From: DATFVJ01 sp963712955
GTDB taxonomy: Bacteria; Actinomycetota; Actinomycetes; Streptosporangiales; Streptosporangiaceae
DNA length: 64,000 bases
Direction of reading: 5' to 3'
Assembly: GCA_963712955.1 (NCBI GenBank)
Contig: CAVQKF010000018.1
Coordinates: 230,642-294,641, forward strand
Position 1 is the stretch's first letter. Each line of letters starts with the position of its first letter. Shown piece by piece: positions 9,010 through 17,682 of the stretch. The notes below the pieces were generated by a model. That model was not told the DNA's origin. It saw only the letters and a program-made list of their open reading frames with translations, and searched no databases. The position numbers were made by a program, and so were the translations under genes.

Positions 9010-10413
9010 TCAACCAAGATCGGCGCGGACGACATCGGCAAGGTGCCTCGCTATCCGCTGCGCCTGCTCCTGCTCGGCCGCCTCCACCATCACCCGGACC
9101 GCGGGCTCGGTCCCGCTGGGGCGGATGAGAACCCTGCCGCTTTCGCCGAGTTCGGCCTGGGCACTGGCCACGGCCTCAGCGAGCCCAGGCGAGGAATTCA
9201 CCCGGGATTTGTCCACGTCAGGCACGTTGATGAGCACCTGGGGAAACCTCTGCATGACCTTAGCAAGCTCACCGAGCGCGAGGCCGCGCCTGGCTATCGC
9301 CGCCAGCAGGTGCAGCGCCGTCAGCAGGCCATCACCGGTTGTCGCGTACTCCAGCATGATGATGTGCCCGGATTGCTCGCCGCCGAGCACATAGCCACCG
9401 GCCTTCATGGCCTCAAGGACGTACCGGTCACCCACCGCGGTCTCGACCACCCGGATGCCGGCGTTCTCCATGGCGCGGCGGAAGCCGAAATTAGACATCA
9501 CCGTCGCGACGACCGTGTCACCGGTCAGCCGCCGCGCCTCCTTGAGCTCAATCGCGAGAATCGCCATGATCTGATCACCGTCGACCACCTGCCCGTCGGA
9601 GGTGACGGCCAGGCACCGGTCGGCGTCGCCGTCATGTGCGATGCCCGCGTCGGCGCCATGCGCGATGACCGCGCCGATGAGCGCGTCCAGGTGAGTAGAT
9701 CCGCAGCCCTCGTTAATGTTCAGGCCGTCAGGCTGCGCACCGATCACGATCACGTCCGCGCCCGCGCGGCGCAGGGCCGCGGGTGCCACGTCGTGGGCGG
9801 CCCCGTGCGCGCAGTCCACCACGATCCGCAGGCCAGCCAGCGGGCCGACATCCTCCGTCGTGGCGACCGGGGCGCCCGCTCCGCCGCTATGCAGGGACGA
9901 CACCACGTGCTCCACGTAGCGCTCACGCGCACCCGGTGCATCCGTCACCCGGCCGAACCCGGATGCGGGTGCCTGCCCCGTGCCCATGTCGCCAAGCCGC
10001 TGTTCGATCGCGTCCTCGACGGGGTCGGGAAGCTTGAACCCGCCGCGGGAGAAAAATTTGATGCCATTGTCCTGAGCGGGATTGTGGCTCGCAGATAGCA
10101 CGACGCCGAAATCGGCACCGAGCGCGCCGGTCAGGAAGGCCACCGCCGGGGTAGGCGTGACGCCGAGCCTCATCACGTCCACGCCCGAGCCCGCCAAGCC
10201 CGCGATGACGGCAGCCTCGAGAAACTCACCGGATGCGCGCGGGTCACGGCCTACCACCGCGGCGGGTCGCCGCCCTGCCTGCGCCGCTGCGGCGAACTCA
10301 CCGGCGTCGCCGAGCACGGACGTGGCAGCCGACGCGAGGTCCATCGCGAGGCGAGCCGTAAGATCACGACCCGCGACGCCGCGGACGCCGTCAGTACCGA
10401 AAAGATGGCCCAT
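9010..10413 (-). CDS. glmM: phosphoglucosamine mutase
   Basis: A 467-residue alpha-D-phosphohexomutase converting glucosamine-6-phosphate to glucosamine-1-phosphate for UDP-GlcNAc synthesis. MGHLFGTDGVRG at the N-terminus, the active-site phosphoserine loop VVLSASHNP (phosphoserine at about residue 109), the metal loop DGDADRC and the C-terminal phosphate-binding RPSGTEPAVRVM are all intact. The start is the ATG at 10413, preceded by CTGGAG at 8-nt spacing. An upstream in-frame GTG would add 16 unrelated residues. It lies downstream of rplM-rpsI on the same strand, the usual order. Confidence 0.97.
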   Translation of the reverse strand: MGHLFGTDGVRGVAGRDLTARLAMDLASAATSVLGDAGEFAAAAQAGRRPAAVVGRDPRASGEFLEAAVIAGLAGSGVDVMRLGVTPTPAVAFLTGALGADFGVVLSASHNPAQDNGIKFFSRGGFKLPDPVEDAIEQRLGDMGTGQAPASGFGRVTDAPGARERYVEHVVSSLHSGGAGAPVATTEDVGPLAGLRIVVDCAHGAAHDVAPAALRRAGADVIVIGAQPDGLNINEGCGSTHLDALIGAVIAHGADAGIAHDGDADRCLAVTSDGQVVDGDQIMAILAIELKEARRLTGDTVVATVMSNFGFRRAMENAGIRVVETAVGDRYVLEAMKAGGYVLGGEQSGHIIMLEYATTGDGLLTALHLLAAIARRGLALGELAKVMQRFPQVLINVPDVDKSRVNSSPGLAEAVASAQAELGESGRVLIRPSGTEPAVRVMVEAAEQEQAQRIARHLADVVRADLG

Positions 10414-10462
10414 AGGATTGGCTCCAGGGGATCCTGGTGCAAGCTTTCCGACGCGCACCAAA

Positions 10463-11026
10463 TCAGCGCTTTGAGTACTGTGGGGCCTTACGGGCCTTCT
10501 TCAAACCGTACTTCTTGCGCTCCTTGACCCGGGCGTCGCGGGTCAGGAAGCCCGCCTTCTTCAGCGCAGGGCGGTTATCCGCGTCGATCTCCGTGAGTGC
10601 ACGCGCGATGCCCAGGCGCAACGCTCCGGCCTGCCCGGTGACTCCGCCGCCGGAAATACGAGCGATCACGTCGAACTGGCTCTCGGCACCAAGGGTGACG
10701 AACGGCTCGTTGATGAGCTGCTGGTGGACCTTGTTCGGGAAGTACTCACCCAGCGTCCGGCCGTTGATCTTCCACTGTCCCGACCCTGGCATGACGCGGA
10801 CCCGCGCGATGGCCTCCTTGCGCCGGCCGGTGGCACCGCCGCGCCCGGTCAGCACGGGCCGCGCCGCAACGCTCGCGGCTTCGGCCGGTGTCTGGGTGGT
10901 GTAGTCGGACCCATACTCCGCTTGGTGGGCGTCGTCAAAAACGCCACCTTGGGCGTCTCCGGCGAAATCGTCCGTACTCGCCTCGACGTCCTCGGTGGGT
11001 GTCTCGGTACCGGTGGGCTGGGCCAC
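10463..11026 (-). CDS. rpsI: 30S ribosomal protein S9
   Basis: A 187-residue S9. Residues about 60-187 are the conserved protein (TGRRKEAIARVRVMPGSG to the basic tail KKYGLKKARKAPQYSKR that reaches the P-site tRNA). The first 55-60 residues are an acidic, low-complexity extension (TETPTEDVEASTDDFAG), longer than in most bacteria but of a kind seen in actinomycetes. It follows rplM with a 77-bp spacer. Confidence 0.98.
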   Translation of the reverse strand: MAQPTGTETPTEDVEASTDDFAGDAQGGVFDDAHQAEYGSDYTTQTPAEAASVAARPVLTGRGGATGRRKEAIARVRVMPGSGQWKINGRTLGEYFPNKVHQQLINEPFVTLGAESQFDVIARISGGGVTGQAGALRLGIARALTEIDADNRPALKKAGFLTRDARVKERKKYGLKKARKAPQYSKR

Positions 11027-11048
11027 GGTCTGTTCCTCGTGCTTCCTC

Positions 11049-11106
11049 TGTGCTGCTGATGGGCGGTGCTGCTGATGGGCTAAGGATCTAAGGATCTAAG
11101 GATCTA
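11049..11106. repeat. short tandem repeats between rpsI and rplM
   Basis: GTGCTGCTGATGGGC occurs twice (around 11049 and 11067) and CTAAGGAT occurs three times in a row just before the rplM stop. They look like small slippage duplications of the rplM 3' end. Confidence 0.7.
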
Positions 11107-11547
11107 CTGGACGATCTGGGTGATCTCGTACGGGACAGGCTGCTGCGCCTGGTGCGGGTGGTGCGGGCCTGCGTAGACCTTCAGCTTGCGGTGCATCTTC
11201 CTGCCCAGCGTGCTCTTCGGCAGCATCCCCTTAACGGCCTTTTCGACCACCTTCTCCGGATGCTTGGCCAGCAGATCGCGGTAGGCGATCGAGTGGAGTC
11301 CGCCGGGGTACCCCGAATGCCGGTAGGCCTTCTTCTGCTCAAGCTTGTTCCCACTGAGCGCGATCTTCTCCGCGTTGACGACGATGACGAAGTCGCCGGT
11401 GTCCACATGCGGAGCAAAGATCGGCTTGTGCTTACCTCTGAGCAGCGTCGCGACGTGACTGGCCAGGCGCCCGAGGATCACATCGGACGCGTCCACCACG
11501 TGCCACTGGGGCTGGATGTCCCTAGCCTTCGGGCTAAATGTGCGCAC
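11104..11547 (-). CDS. rplM: 50S ribosomal protein L13
   Basis: A 147-residue L13, an early-assembly 23S rRNA-binding protein. WHVVDASDVILGRLASHVATLLRGKHK and the C-terminal GMLPKSTLGRKMHRKLKVYAGPHHPH are diagnostic. The start is the GTG at 11547 (VRTFSPKARDIQPQW). The open frame extends upstream, but that part does not resemble L13. It forms the rplM-rpsI pair. Confidence 0.98.
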   Translation of the reverse strand: MRTFSPKARDIQPQWHVVDASDVILGRLASHVATLLRGKHKPIFAPHVDTGDFVIVVNAEKIALSGNKLEQKKAYRHSGYPGGLHSIAYRDLLAKHPEKVVEKAVKGMLPKSTLGRKMHRKLKVYAGPHHPHQAQQPVPYEITQIVQ

Positions 11548-11839
11548 AGTCGTAAAGCCTTCGCGTGTAGTTCCTGATCTTGGGATCCCAGCCCAGGACG
11601 GGCTGCCGCGCGCCGCACGGGGGTCCGCCTGCCCAAATGGGCACACAGCGCGTTCTGCTGAGCATGCGCCATCGGCACACCGGTGCACACGGACGTCAAA
11701 GCAGACTACCGGGCGCTGTCGGTGCGGGTCAAAATGAGGTCGTGCCTGCGGCCGTTTGAGCAAGCATCCCCATATGCCGTGACCTCGGAATATCTGCTGG
11801 CGGCGGCGTGGCGGATGGACGGGACGCTACGCTCCCCCT

Positions 11840-13159
11840 ATGACTCACCCGGGCGATCAGGATGCCCGCATGCCAGAAAGCTGGCCACGGAGCCTCTCCG
11901 GGTACCGGTCTACTGGGATCCAGCAGCACCGGGACCCGGTGCGTGGGTTCCCGCCCACGTCCGGCACGGGCGACCCCGAGCACCCGCCCAGCCACCTTCA
12001 AGGATCTAACGGCGCGCATCCCGGCGGCTACACCGGGCCGGAGCAGGATCGGCCTGCAGCAGGCTGGGGTGGCGGGCCATGGGAAACCCAGGGTACTGAC
12101 ACCGGCAATGGCCACGGCATCGGCGCCTTCGCCGGCGCTGTCAACGGGTCGCAGATGCCGACCCATGGCGAGGACGGCCCGACGCAGATGCCGACCCACG
12201 GCGAAGACGGCCCGACGCAGATGCCGACCCATGGCGAGGACGGCCCGACGCAGATCTGGACCCTGGGCGGGCATGCGGACGGTCAGCGGCACGCCCCGCC
12301 CTGGAAGGCCGGCAGCGCTGCGCCTGGACAGGCAAGGAATGTGCGGGTTGGCTCAGGCGGGAACGCCACCGCCGCGGCGGGGCCGGTAGGTCATCGAAAG
12401 GCGAGGCGAGTTCGGGCCCGGTGGCGCGTTCGCCCTTCCGCCGTCCTGCTGGTCTCGGCCGTCGCCGTGGTGACGGCAACGGCGCTCGCCGCCGTGGCCG
12501 CCTGGGCTTTCACCACAAAGCACAAGACCGCCGCGGCACCCAGCGCCGCTATGCCCGCACAGATTCAGCCATCCCTGCCCACCCCGACCCCGTCAGCGCA
12601 TCTCGGCACGTGGCAGTACATCACCAGCCGGGCCGATGACCCCGTTCCGCTGGCGCTCGCTGAGCTCTTTCCCTCGCAGGTGTCCGCGGGCCCAAGAAGC
12701 TACCTCCGGACGACGGAGCGTGCCGGTCGCAGCTGCAGGAACGCCGTGTTCGGCTCGCGGCTCAAGGCAGCGTTGCGCAAGGGCTGCAGTCAAGCGCTGC
12801 GGGCGAGTTATCTTGCGGCGAACGGGGCACGGATGGGCACGATCGGCGTACTGAATCTGGCGACTGCAAGCGCGGCGGCCAACGTCGGCAAGGTGGTCAC
12901 GGCGCCCGGGCAGTTCATCCAGCCGCTCCCCGCGCCGCATGGTGCGAGCGGGAACCTCGGCAATGGCACCGGTGTGGTCTGGGCGGTGGCCAAGGGACAC
13001 TACCTGATCTTGATGTGGGCTCAGTATGCGAACCTGCACAGTCCCACCACGCCCGGTGAGCGCAATTTTCTCCTGCAATTTGTTAACGATCTCTACCAGA
13101 AAACGGTCAACCAGAGCCTGACCAGGCGGATGGTGACCGGGCAACCCCTGACGCCCTGA
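11840..13159 (+). CDS. single-pass membrane-anchored protein of unknown function with PTHGEDGPTQM repeats
   Basis: A 439-residue protein on the opposite strand to its neighbours. Residues 1 to about 195 are Gly/Pro-rich, hydrophilic and probably cytoplasmic, and contain three copies of PTHGEDGPTQM. A basic stretch (HRKARRVRARWRVRP) leads into one hydrophobic helix (about 200-225, VLLVSAVAVVTATALAAVAAWAF). The remaining 210 residues would be extracytoplasmic, with two cysteines that could pair. I do not recognise a catalytic domain; the architecture is common among actinomycete proteins of unknown function. The ATG at 11840 has no strong ribosome binding site; an in-frame ATG at 11870 is an alternative. 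Confidence 0.75.
   Translation: MTHPGDQDARMPESWPRSLSGYRSTGIQQHRDPVRGFPPTSGTGDPEHPPSHLQGSNGAHPGGYTGPEQDRPAAGWGGGPWETQGTDTGNGHGIGAFAGAVNGSQMPTHGEDGPTQMPTHGEDGPTQMPTHGEDGPTQIWTLGGHADGQRHAPPWKAGSAAPGQARNVRVGSGGNATAAAGPVGHRKARRVRARWRVRPSAVLLVSAVAVVTATALAAVAAWAFTTKHKTAAAPSAAMPAQIQPSLPTPTPSAHLGTWQYITSRADDPVPLALAELFPSQVSAGPRSYLRTTERAGRSCRNAVFGSRLKAALRKGCSQALRASYLAANGARMGTIGVLNLATASAAANVGKVVTAPGQFIQPLPAPHGASGNLGNGTGVVWAVAKGHYLILMWAQYANLHSPTTPGERNFLLQFVNDLYQKTVNQSLTRRMVTGQPLTP
12152..12250 (+). repeat. three 33-bp in-frame tandem repeats
   Basis: Units at 12152-12184, 12185-12217 and 12218-12250 (CAGATGCCGACCCAYGGCGA...). They encode the three PTHGEDGPTQM copies and differ by only a few silent changes, so the expansion is recent. 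Confidence 0.9.
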
Positions 13160-13741
13160 ACATCGAAGCCCGGACTCCGGGTGACTGCGGCTCAGATCAC
13201 CGCTGACACGGGCGGCGCCCATAGATTTACGAACGGCAGATAGATTTACGAACGGCAGAGCCACGTGCGCCCGCTGACCTGACCCGCGCCGGACCCCAGC
13301 AATGGGCCCATCGGTGGGGTAATAGCACGACTGTCTATATGTACCATCAAATCACTTCAAGATTTTCCCCTGCGTGGACCCAGGGTGGCGGGTGGGTAGC
13401 GGCGGGAGTGCGGCCGGGCCGGATTTTGGCCGGTGTCCCGCCTTGCAACCAAGCGGCGGCAGCCAAGCGAGGCGGAGCCTCGCTTGATCGTTGACCGGGA
13501 ATCTGGCCGGTGATCCGGGTGTGCTTGGCGCTGACCGTGAACTGGTGGCGTGCGGGCAGGTTCCCGCGTCTTCCCCCCCGAAAACGTCGTTCCTGTGGGC
13601 GAAATGTCCGTTTTCCGTGACGTTTTCGGGGGGGAAGTTGTGTTGCTGGCCTGTAGGCGCCGGGCCGGTGGGCCGCTCAGATTTTCCGGTCAAACGATCC
13701 GGTCAAACGATCTAGGCAAGCGGCTGACCGGCGGCCGTGTG
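13160..13741. other. intergenic region with repeats, no supported gene
   Basis: About 580 bp between the membrane protein gene and the regulator relic. It holds a 19-bp direct repeat (ATAGATTTACGAACGGCAG at 13221-13239 and 13240-13258) and a perfect 19-bp inverted repeat at 13570-13637. Open frames on either strand here show no family resemblance. Confidence 0.6.
13570..13637. repeat. perfect 19-bp inverted repeat with 30-nt loop
   Basis: The left arm 13570-13588 (CTTCCCCCCCGAAAACGTC) and the right arm 13619-13637 (GACGTTTTCGGGGGGGAAG) are exactly complementary. The loop carries GAAATGTCCGTTTTCC, a weaker echo of the same motif. The shape suggests a REP/MITE-like element rather than a terminator: there is no T-run and no gene ends here. 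Confidence 0.7.
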
Positions 13742-13999
13742 TCAGCGCAGTGCGTCGCCAAGGGCGGTGACGCATGGTTGATCTGCCCAGTGAGCGGCTA
13801 GCCGGGCGTGCATGCGCCGCAGCGCGGCGGCCAAGGTGGCTGAGCTTGTTTGCGCGATTTCGACCGCTCGTGCGGTTGCCGCGCATGCCTGGTCCACGTC
13901 ACCGCCTCGGGCATGGACGGCGGCGCGGCGGGCCAGTTCACGCAGGGATATCCCGCGCTGTGCCATGAGGCGGCGCGGTTCGGTCACGAAGTCGGCCAT
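13742..13999 (-). pseudogene. HTH regulator relic with internal deletion
   Basis: The frame begins at the ATG at 13999 with MADFVTEPRRLMAQRGISLRELARRA, the first helices of an XRE-type DNA-binding domain. It then jumps directly to AVHARGGDVDQACAATARAVEIAQ...DQPCVTALGDAL, typical of the C-terminal TPR-like part of large actinomycete XRE regulators. The recognition helix and roughly 250 residues between these ends are missing. The stop is intact, so an 85-residue fusion could be made, but it should not bind DNA as a normal XRE protein. It lies divergent from the small-protein relic at 14130. Confidence 0.7.
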
Positions 14000-14129
14000 T
14001 GGGCAGGTGCCTACCGGGGGTGACTGGTGCCGGTGTCGCCTGCTGGGGACAGCGGGCAACTTCTTCAAGCGTAGGCGACTTGGCCTGTTGGCTGGCAGTA
14101 ATCAGGTTGGCACGTGCAGGGAGGCAGTG

Positions 14130-14326
14130 ATGGCAAACGCGACCGAGACCGGGCCGGGGATAGCAGACCTGGAAAAACTCGCCGCTGAAGTAGATGGCGG
14201 TGATTACGAGGCGCGGGTGGTCGCGCATGCTGGCGGCGGCCGTTTGTGCATGTGCAGAACCGGCGGGCGGGGGCGCTGTCGCACGTGCACGAACTCATGA
14301 CCGCGATGGATCTTCCGCCGATGTGA
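14130..14326 (+). pseudogene. frameshifted copy of the small DLEKLAAE partner protein
   Basis: It starts at ATG 14130 with a good GGGAGG site and reads MANATETGPGIADLEKLAAEVDGGDYEARVVAHAGG. It then continues, in the +1-shifted frame, as RPFVHVQNRRAGALSHVHELMTAMDLPPM to a TGA at 14324-14326. This parallels the intact protein at 41376-41657 (DLEKLAAELD...RPHLHITNRQAVQLTERIY). Without the shift, a Cys-rich 56-residue peptide ends at 14300. The C-terminal tryptophan-rich half is missing. The 3' end runs into the 3' end of truA on the other strand. Confidence 0.7.
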
Positions 14327-15179
14327 TGTCAATTCCACCGAGATCATGAAGTTCGGTAGAGATGCGGCTCCCGTCGGCCAGGTCGGTGTCGGGCGGGTAG
14401 CGCACTTCCTCGAGGCAGAGCCCGTGCGGTGGCGCGACGTGCACGGCGGGGTCCCGTACTCCCCTCGCCAGCACCTCGCCCGGCCACGAGACCGGCCTGC
14501 GGCCATCGCCGGCAGCGAACATCGCACCGACGAGCGCGCGCACCATGTTGTGGCAGAACGCGTTCGCCATCACGGTCGCGACCGCGACCGCCTCGCTTTC
14601 GCGCACCCATTCCACGCGGATCAGCCGCCGGACGGACGTTGCGCCCTCACGCCGCCGACAGAAAGCGGCGAAGTCGTGCTCGCCGACGAGGGCGGACGCC
14701 GCCGCGTTCATCGCCACCAGATCAAGCCGTCGCCGATGCGCCGCGGTGTCGTGCCTGCGCAGCGGGTCGACGCCGACGGGATCGTCACATACACGGTACG
14801 AATACCTGCGCCAGAGTGCGGAAAAACGCGCGTCAAAGCCTGCCGGAGCGCTGTGGATCGCAAGCACCCGGATATCGGGCGGGAGGAGTCCGGCAAGTCG
14901 CCGTAGGGCGTGACCTTCCACGCACCCCCATGCTTGAGCGGGCACATCAACGTGCGCCACCTGTCCCCGCGCGTGCACGCCCGCATCCGTGCGCCCGGCG
15001 ACCGTCAGGCGCGGTGGTTCGGGCAAGCCGAAAAGCCGGGCTGTTGCCTCCTCCACATCGCCCTGCACCGTCCGCCGGCGGGGCTGCCGCGCCCACCCGG
15101 AAAAGTCCGCACCGTCATAGCTCAGATCGAGCCGGATCCGCACGGCTGCCGCGGCAGGTGGATCAGGAGTGCGTGCCAT
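14295..15179 (-). CDS. truA: tRNA pseudouridine(38-40) synthase
   Basis: A 294-residue TruA modifying U38-U40 in the tRNA anticodon arm. LDLSYDGADFSGWARQP, the catalytic aspartate in AGRTDAGVHARGQVAH (D65), and FAAFCRRREGAT and ANAFCHNMVRALVGAM are all conserved. It begins inside the end of rplQ (17-nt overlap), as in other actinomycetes. Its 3' end overlaps a relic on the opposite strand by about 30 bp, so the last residues may have changed recently. Confidence 0.96.
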   Translation of the reverse strand: MARTPDPPAAAAVRIRLDLSYDGADFSGWARQPRRRTVQGDVEEATARLFGLPEPPRLTVAGRTDAGVHARGQVAHVDVPAQAWGCVEGHALRRLAGLLPPDIRVLAIHSAPAGFDARFSALWRRYSYRVCDDPVGVDPLRRHDTAAHRRRLDLVAMNAAASALVGEHDFAAFCRRREGATSVRRLIRVEWVRESEAVAVATVMANAFCHNMVRALVGAMFAAGDGRRPVSWPGEVLARGVRDPAVHVAPPHGLCLEEVRYPPDTDLADGSRISTELHDLGGIDITSAEDPSRS

Positions 15180-15816
15180 CCTCCGGCTCGGCGTTGTCGT
15201 CCGCTACCGCGGCGTCGTCTTCCACGGTGTCAGACGTGTCAGCGTCCTGCGCTGTGGCGTCGTCACCGGCTATCACATCAGTGTCCCCCGCTGTCAGGGC
15301 GCCCTCGTCGTGGGCCGGCTCAGCGTCAGCCTCGGCGGCGTCAGTATCCACCGGCACGGTGGACTCGGGCGCCTGCGCGGCCGCCGGCGGGACAGTCGGC
15401 GCGACAGTCGGCGGGGCCGCACGGCGGACCCGGCGGCGCCGTGGGGAGGACGCCTGCGTGTCGTCAGTGACAAGCTCGATCACAGCCATTGGCGCATTGT
15501 CGCCCTTGCGTGGGCCGATCTTCGTGATCCGGGTGTAGCCGCCCGGCCTGGTAGCGAAGCTCGGGCCGATCTCCGTAAACAGGGTGTGCACAACGGTCTT
15601 GTCGGTGACCAGGGTGAGGACTCTCCGGCGGGCGTGCAGGTCACCTCGCTTGGCAAAAGTGATCAGCCGCTCCGCGACCGGACGAAGCCTGCGCGCCTTC
15701 GCCTCGGTCGTCGTGATGCGCCCGTGCTCGAACAGCGCGGTGGCAAGGTTCGCCAGGATGTGCCGCTGGTGGGAAGAACTGCCACCCAGCCGCGGGCCCT
15801 TGGTGGGCGTGGGCAT
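15163..15816 (-). CDS. rplQ: 50S ribosomal protein L17 with long acidic C-terminal tail
   Basis: A 217-residue L17. Residues 1 to about 118 are the conserved core (MPTPTKGPRLGGSSSHQ, LATALFEHGRITTTEAKARRL, GGYTRITKIGPRKGDNAPM). The last 100 residues are an Ala/Asp/Glu/Thr/Val-rich tail (DTDVIAGDDATAQDADTSD), about twice the usual bacterial length. It follows rpoA, separated by a 13-bp hairpin. Confidence 0.97.
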   Translation of the reverse strand: MPTPTKGPRLGGSSSHQRHILANLATALFEHGRITTTEAKARRLRPVAERLITFAKRGDLHARRRVLTLVTDKTVVHTLFTEIGPSFATRPGGYTRITKIGPRKGDNAPMAVIELVTDDTQASSPRRRRVRRAAPPTVAPTVPPAAAQAPESTVPVDTDAAEADAEPAHDEGALTAGDTDVIAGDDATAQDADTSDTVEDDAAVADDNAEPEDGTHS

Positions 15817-15876
15817 GTCGTCCTACTCCTCGTCTGCTGCCTGCCAGACCGCGCCGCGGCTGGTTCGTTAGCCTCC

Positions 15877-15913
15877 GCTTCTGAGCCCCAGCCGGCGGCG
15901 GGGGCTCAGAAGC
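15877..15913 (-). other. 13-bp hairpin between rpoA and rplQ
   Basis: GCTTCTGAGCCCC (15877-15889) pairs perfectly with GGGGCTCAGAAGC (15901-15913) around an 11-nt loop, 7 nt after the rpoA stop. No T-run follows, so it is more likely an RNA processing or stability element, or a weak attenuator, than a full terminator. Confidence 0.6.
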
Positions 15914-15920
15914 AGGCACT

Positions 15921-16937
15921 TCAGTACTGCTCCGTCTCGACGTAACTCTGGTCGTCGTCCGCGCCGAAACTGTCCGCCGCGCTACCCGGATCGAACCCGG
16001 GCGGTGAATCCTTGAGCGCGAGCCCCATGTCGATCAGCTTCTGCTTGACTTCCTCGATCGACTTGGCGCCGAAGTTGCGGATGTCCAGCAGATCCTGCTC
16101 GCTGCGGGCAACTAGCTCACCCACCGTGTGGATGCCCTCGCGCTTCAGGCAGTTGTACGAGCGGACGGTGAGGTTCAGCTCCTCGATCGGCAGCGCGAGG
16201 TCGGCGGCGAGCGCCGCATCTGTCGGCGACGGTCCCATGTCGATGCCCTCCGCATCGACGTTCAGCTCGCGAGCCAGGCCGAACAGCTCAACGAGCGTCT
16301 TGCCCGCGCTCGCCACCGCGTCACGCGGCCGCAGGCAGGGCTTGGTCTCGACATCGAGGATGAGCTTGTCGAAGTCGGTGCGCTGCTCCACACGGGTGGC
16401 CTCGACCTTGTAGGTCACGCGCATCACCGGCGAGTAGATCGAGTCGATCGGGATGCGCCCGATCTCCTGGCCGGGCTGCTTGTTCTGCGTCGCGGAGACG
16501 TATCCACGGCCACGCTCGACCGTGAGCTCCATCTCCAGCTTGCCCTTGCTGTTCAGGGTCGCGACGCGCAGGTCCGGGTTGTGCACTTCGACCCCGGCCG
16601 GTGGCGCGATGTCAGCGGCGGTCACCTCGCCCGGGCCCTGCTTGCGCAGGTACATCACCACGGGCTCGTCATGCTCGGAGGAGACCACGAGCTCCTTGAG
16701 GTTGAGGATGATGTCGGTCACATCCTCCTTGACCCCCGGAACGGTGGAGAACTCGTGCAGCACTCCCTCGATCCGGATGCTGGTGACCGCTGCTCCAGGG
16801 ATGGAGGACAACAGGGTACGGCGGAGCGAGTTGCCGATCGTGTAGCCGAATCCCGGCTCGAGCGGCTCGATCACGAACCTGGAGCGGAACTCGTCTACCT
16901 GCTCCTCGGTGAGAGCTGGACGCTGAGCGATGAGCAT
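15921..16937 (-). CDS. rpoA: DNA-directed RNA polymerase subunit alpha
   Basis: A 338-residue alpha subunit. The N-terminal domain (residues about 1-230) for dimerisation and beta/beta-prime binding includes FVIEPLEPGFGYTIGNSLRRTLLSSIPG. The C-terminal domain (about 250-315) contains the DNA/activator-binding region LTVRSYNCLKREGIHTVGEL and LLDIRNFGAKSIEEVKQKL. It is a single complete copy, unlike rpoC in this window. It sits after rpsD in the alpha operon, with a 95-nt spacer. Confidence 0.98.
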   Translation of the reverse strand: MLIAQRPALTEEQVDEFRSRFVIEPLEPGFGYTIGNSLRRTLLSSIPGAAVTSIRIEGVLHEFSTVPGVKEDVTDIILNLKELVVSSEHDEPVVMYLRKQGPGEVTAADIAPPAGVEVHNPDLRVATLNSKGKLEMELTVERGRGYVSATQNKQPGQEIGRIPIDSIYSPVMRVTYKVEATRVEQRTDFDKLILDVETKPCLRPRDAVASAGKTLVELFGLARELNVDAEGIDMGPSPTDAALAADLALPIEELNLTVRSYNCLKREGIHTVGELVARSEQDLLDIRNFGAKSIEEVKQKLIDMGLALKDSPPGFDPGSAADSFGADDDQSYVETEQY

Positions 16938-17032
16938 TTTTCTTCCTTTCCGCGACGCCCGCTATTTGACGGTCGCGATTCTGCGTGTAATGCACCGAAC
17001 ACAGAGGGCAGCGGACCTCCCGCCGCCCAACG

Positions 17033-17659
17033 TTACTTCGAGTAGTACTCGACGATGAGCTGCTCCTGGACCTGGGTGTCGATCTGGGCACGGGCAGGAA
17101 GCGTATGGACAAGGATGCGCATCTTGTCAGCGACCACGTCGAGCCACGCGGGAACCTGGCGCTCGCCCGCCTCGGCGCGGGCGATGACGAACGGCGTGAA
17201 CTCCCGGGACTTCGGCCGCACGTCGATGATGTCGTTGTCGGACACCCGGTACGACGGGATATCGACCTTCTTGCCGTTGACCAGGAAGTGTCCGTGCCGC
17301 ACCAGCTGGCGGGCCATGTCTCGGCTCTTCGCGAACCCGGCACGGTAGACCACGTTGTCCAGGCGGCTCTCAAGCAGCTGCAGCAGGTTCTCACCGGTCT
17401 TACCGCGCCGGCGCGACGCCTCCTCGTAGTAACCGCGGAACTGCCGCTCGAGTATGCCGTAGATCCGGCGTGCCTTCTGCTTCTCCCGCACCTGGAGCAG
17501 GTACTCACTCTCCTTGGGGCGCCCACGGCCATGCTCGCCGGGCGGGTACGGCCGGATCTCGATCGGGCACTTCGGCGAGTCGCACTTGGAGCCCTTGAGG
17601 AAGAGCTTCATCTTCTCGCGGCGGCAGAGCTTGCAGTCCGCGCCGGTGTAACGAGCCAT
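17033..17659 (-). CDS. rpsD: 30S ribosomal protein S4 (zinc form)
   Basis: A 208-residue S4, a primary 16S rRNA-binding assembly protein. Cysteines 9, 12, 26 and 31 (CKLCRREKMKLFLKGSKCDSPKC, read with gaps) form the zinc site of the C+ type. The S4 RNA-binding domain is seen in RLDNVVYRAGFAKSRDMARQLV and GHFLVNGKKVDIPSYRV. S4 is the usual autogenous regulator of the alpha operon in many bacteria; I see no clear target structure here. Confidence 0.98.
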   Translation of the reverse strand: MARYTGADCKLCRREKMKLFLKGSKCDSPKCPIEIRPYPPGEHGRGRPKESEYLLQVREKQKARRIYGILERQFRGYYEEASRRRGKTGENLLQLLESRLDNVVYRAGFAKSRDMARQLVRHGHFLVNGKKVDIPSYRVSDNDIIDVRPKSREFTPFVIARAEAGERQVPAWLDVVADKMRILVHTLPARAQIDTQVQEQLIVEYYSK

Positions 17660-17682
17660 CTATCAAAAACTCCTGTCAAGTC

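Noticed and set aside
13491..13801. Plus-strand ORFs across the 19-bp inverted repeat
   Set aside because: They only read through the palindrome; composition and lack of homology do not support coding.
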